A stretch of 6,285 nucleotides of DNA from Candidatus Methylomirabilota bacterium. Its GTDB lineage: Bacteria; Methylomirabilota; Methylomirabilia; Methylomirabilales; Methylomirabilaceae. Every line of letters begins with the position of its first letter. The first letter of the stretch is position 1. Shown here piece by piece: positions 6,106 through 6,285 of this stretch. The translations under genes were made by a program, and so were the position numbers. Location of the stretch: assembly GCA_016200385.1 (NCBI GenBank), contig JACQEV010000291.1, positions 1 to 6,285 on the forward strand, written 5' to 3'. The notes under the pieces were generated by a model. That model had not been told where the DNA came from. It saw only the letters and a program-made list of their open reading frames with translations, and ran no database searches.

Positions 6106-6285
6106 CCCCTCTCCTCTGGGCTGCGGGAACCCTCTATCTCCTTGGGCTTTGTCTCCTGTTCCTGTACGGGATCAACAGCGCCCTGCTGGCTTTCCTGTAC
6201 CGACGGCATAAGGTCACCGCGCTTCTGAGCGACCGCGAGCTGGCGGCAAGGTTCTGGCAGAACGGCAAGGGTGAGCGACTGCCTC
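6102..6285 (+). CDS. N-terminus of a membrane-anchored protein, probably a GT2-type (cellulose synthase-like) glycosyltransferase (3' end outside the window)
   Basis: Only the first 61 residues are present. The ATG overlaps the upstream stop (ATGA), preceded by a weak GGGCGAG at 6091-6097. Residues about 4-32 form one hydrophobic segment (LYLLGLCLLFLYGINSALLA), then a basic stretch YRRHK at 33-37, then a soluble region with FWQNGKGERLP at 51-61. This layout, a YG-containing helix, a YxRHK stop-transfer stretch and a short linker ending in LP, is what precedes the VTVQLPxYNE catalytic start in bacterial membrane-bound GT2 enzymes of the CESA/CSLA-like group. The catalytic domain with its DxD and QxxRW motifs would lie beyond the right edge, so the family call rests on the N-terminal pattern and on coupling to a glycosyltransferase gene. 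Confidence 0.6.
   Translation, partial: MTPLLWAAGTLYLLGLCLLFLYGINSALLAFLYRRHKVTALLSDRELAARFWQNGKGERLP

Overview
The window reads as one stretch of a GC-rich bacterial chromosome. Every supportable gene lies on the plus strand and genes are tightly packed, with stop and start codons overlapping or abutting at most junctions. I cannot fix the taxon by reading. The high GC, the gene mix (radical SAM/SPASM enzymes, a periplasmic PQQ-like propeller, DUF2064-type and polytopic glycosyltransferases) and a GTAGGGGC...GCCCCTAC palindromic repeat resemble environmental lineages such as NC10/Methylomirabilota, but that is a low-confidence impression.

Region 1 (1-3227) looks like one transcription unit of three genes. 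The first is the C-terminal part of a radical SAM enzyme whose core lies off the window; it keeps a complete seven-cysteine SPASM domain. The second is a complete radical SAM protein with a reduced SPASM-like C-terminus, joined to the first by an ATGA overlap. The third is an exported eight-bladed PQQ-like beta-propeller starting directly after the preceding stop codon. Its eight blades are two copies of a four-blade block repeated at 546 nt (182 codons), followed by a beta-rich C-terminal domain with two cysteines.

Region 2 (3228-3345) is a 118-bp intergenic gap. It is mostly filled by a 54-bp REP-like palindromic element, with a second small inverted repeat across its right edge.

Region 3 (3346-6285) is a sugar/envelope group. 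It holds a DUF2064/TIGR04282-type nucleotide-diphospho-sugar transferase-like protein, a DoxX-family membrane protein, a polytopic GT87/MptB-like glycosyltransferase and the start of a membrane-anchored, probably GT2-type, glycosyltransferase that runs off the right edge. Between the DoxX gene and the polytopic transferase, 108 bp are bounded by 16-nt inverted repeats. The left arm holds the doxX stop codon and the right arm holds the only plausible ribosome binding site of the next gene.

The simplest reading is a radical SAM/propeller operon of unknown substrate next to genes for a lipid-linked or surface glycan. I see no CRISPR array, tRNA, rRNA, transposase or phage gene. The points most worth a second look are the two structured intergenic elements, the four-blade duplication and the paired SPASM enzymes with an exported propeller.
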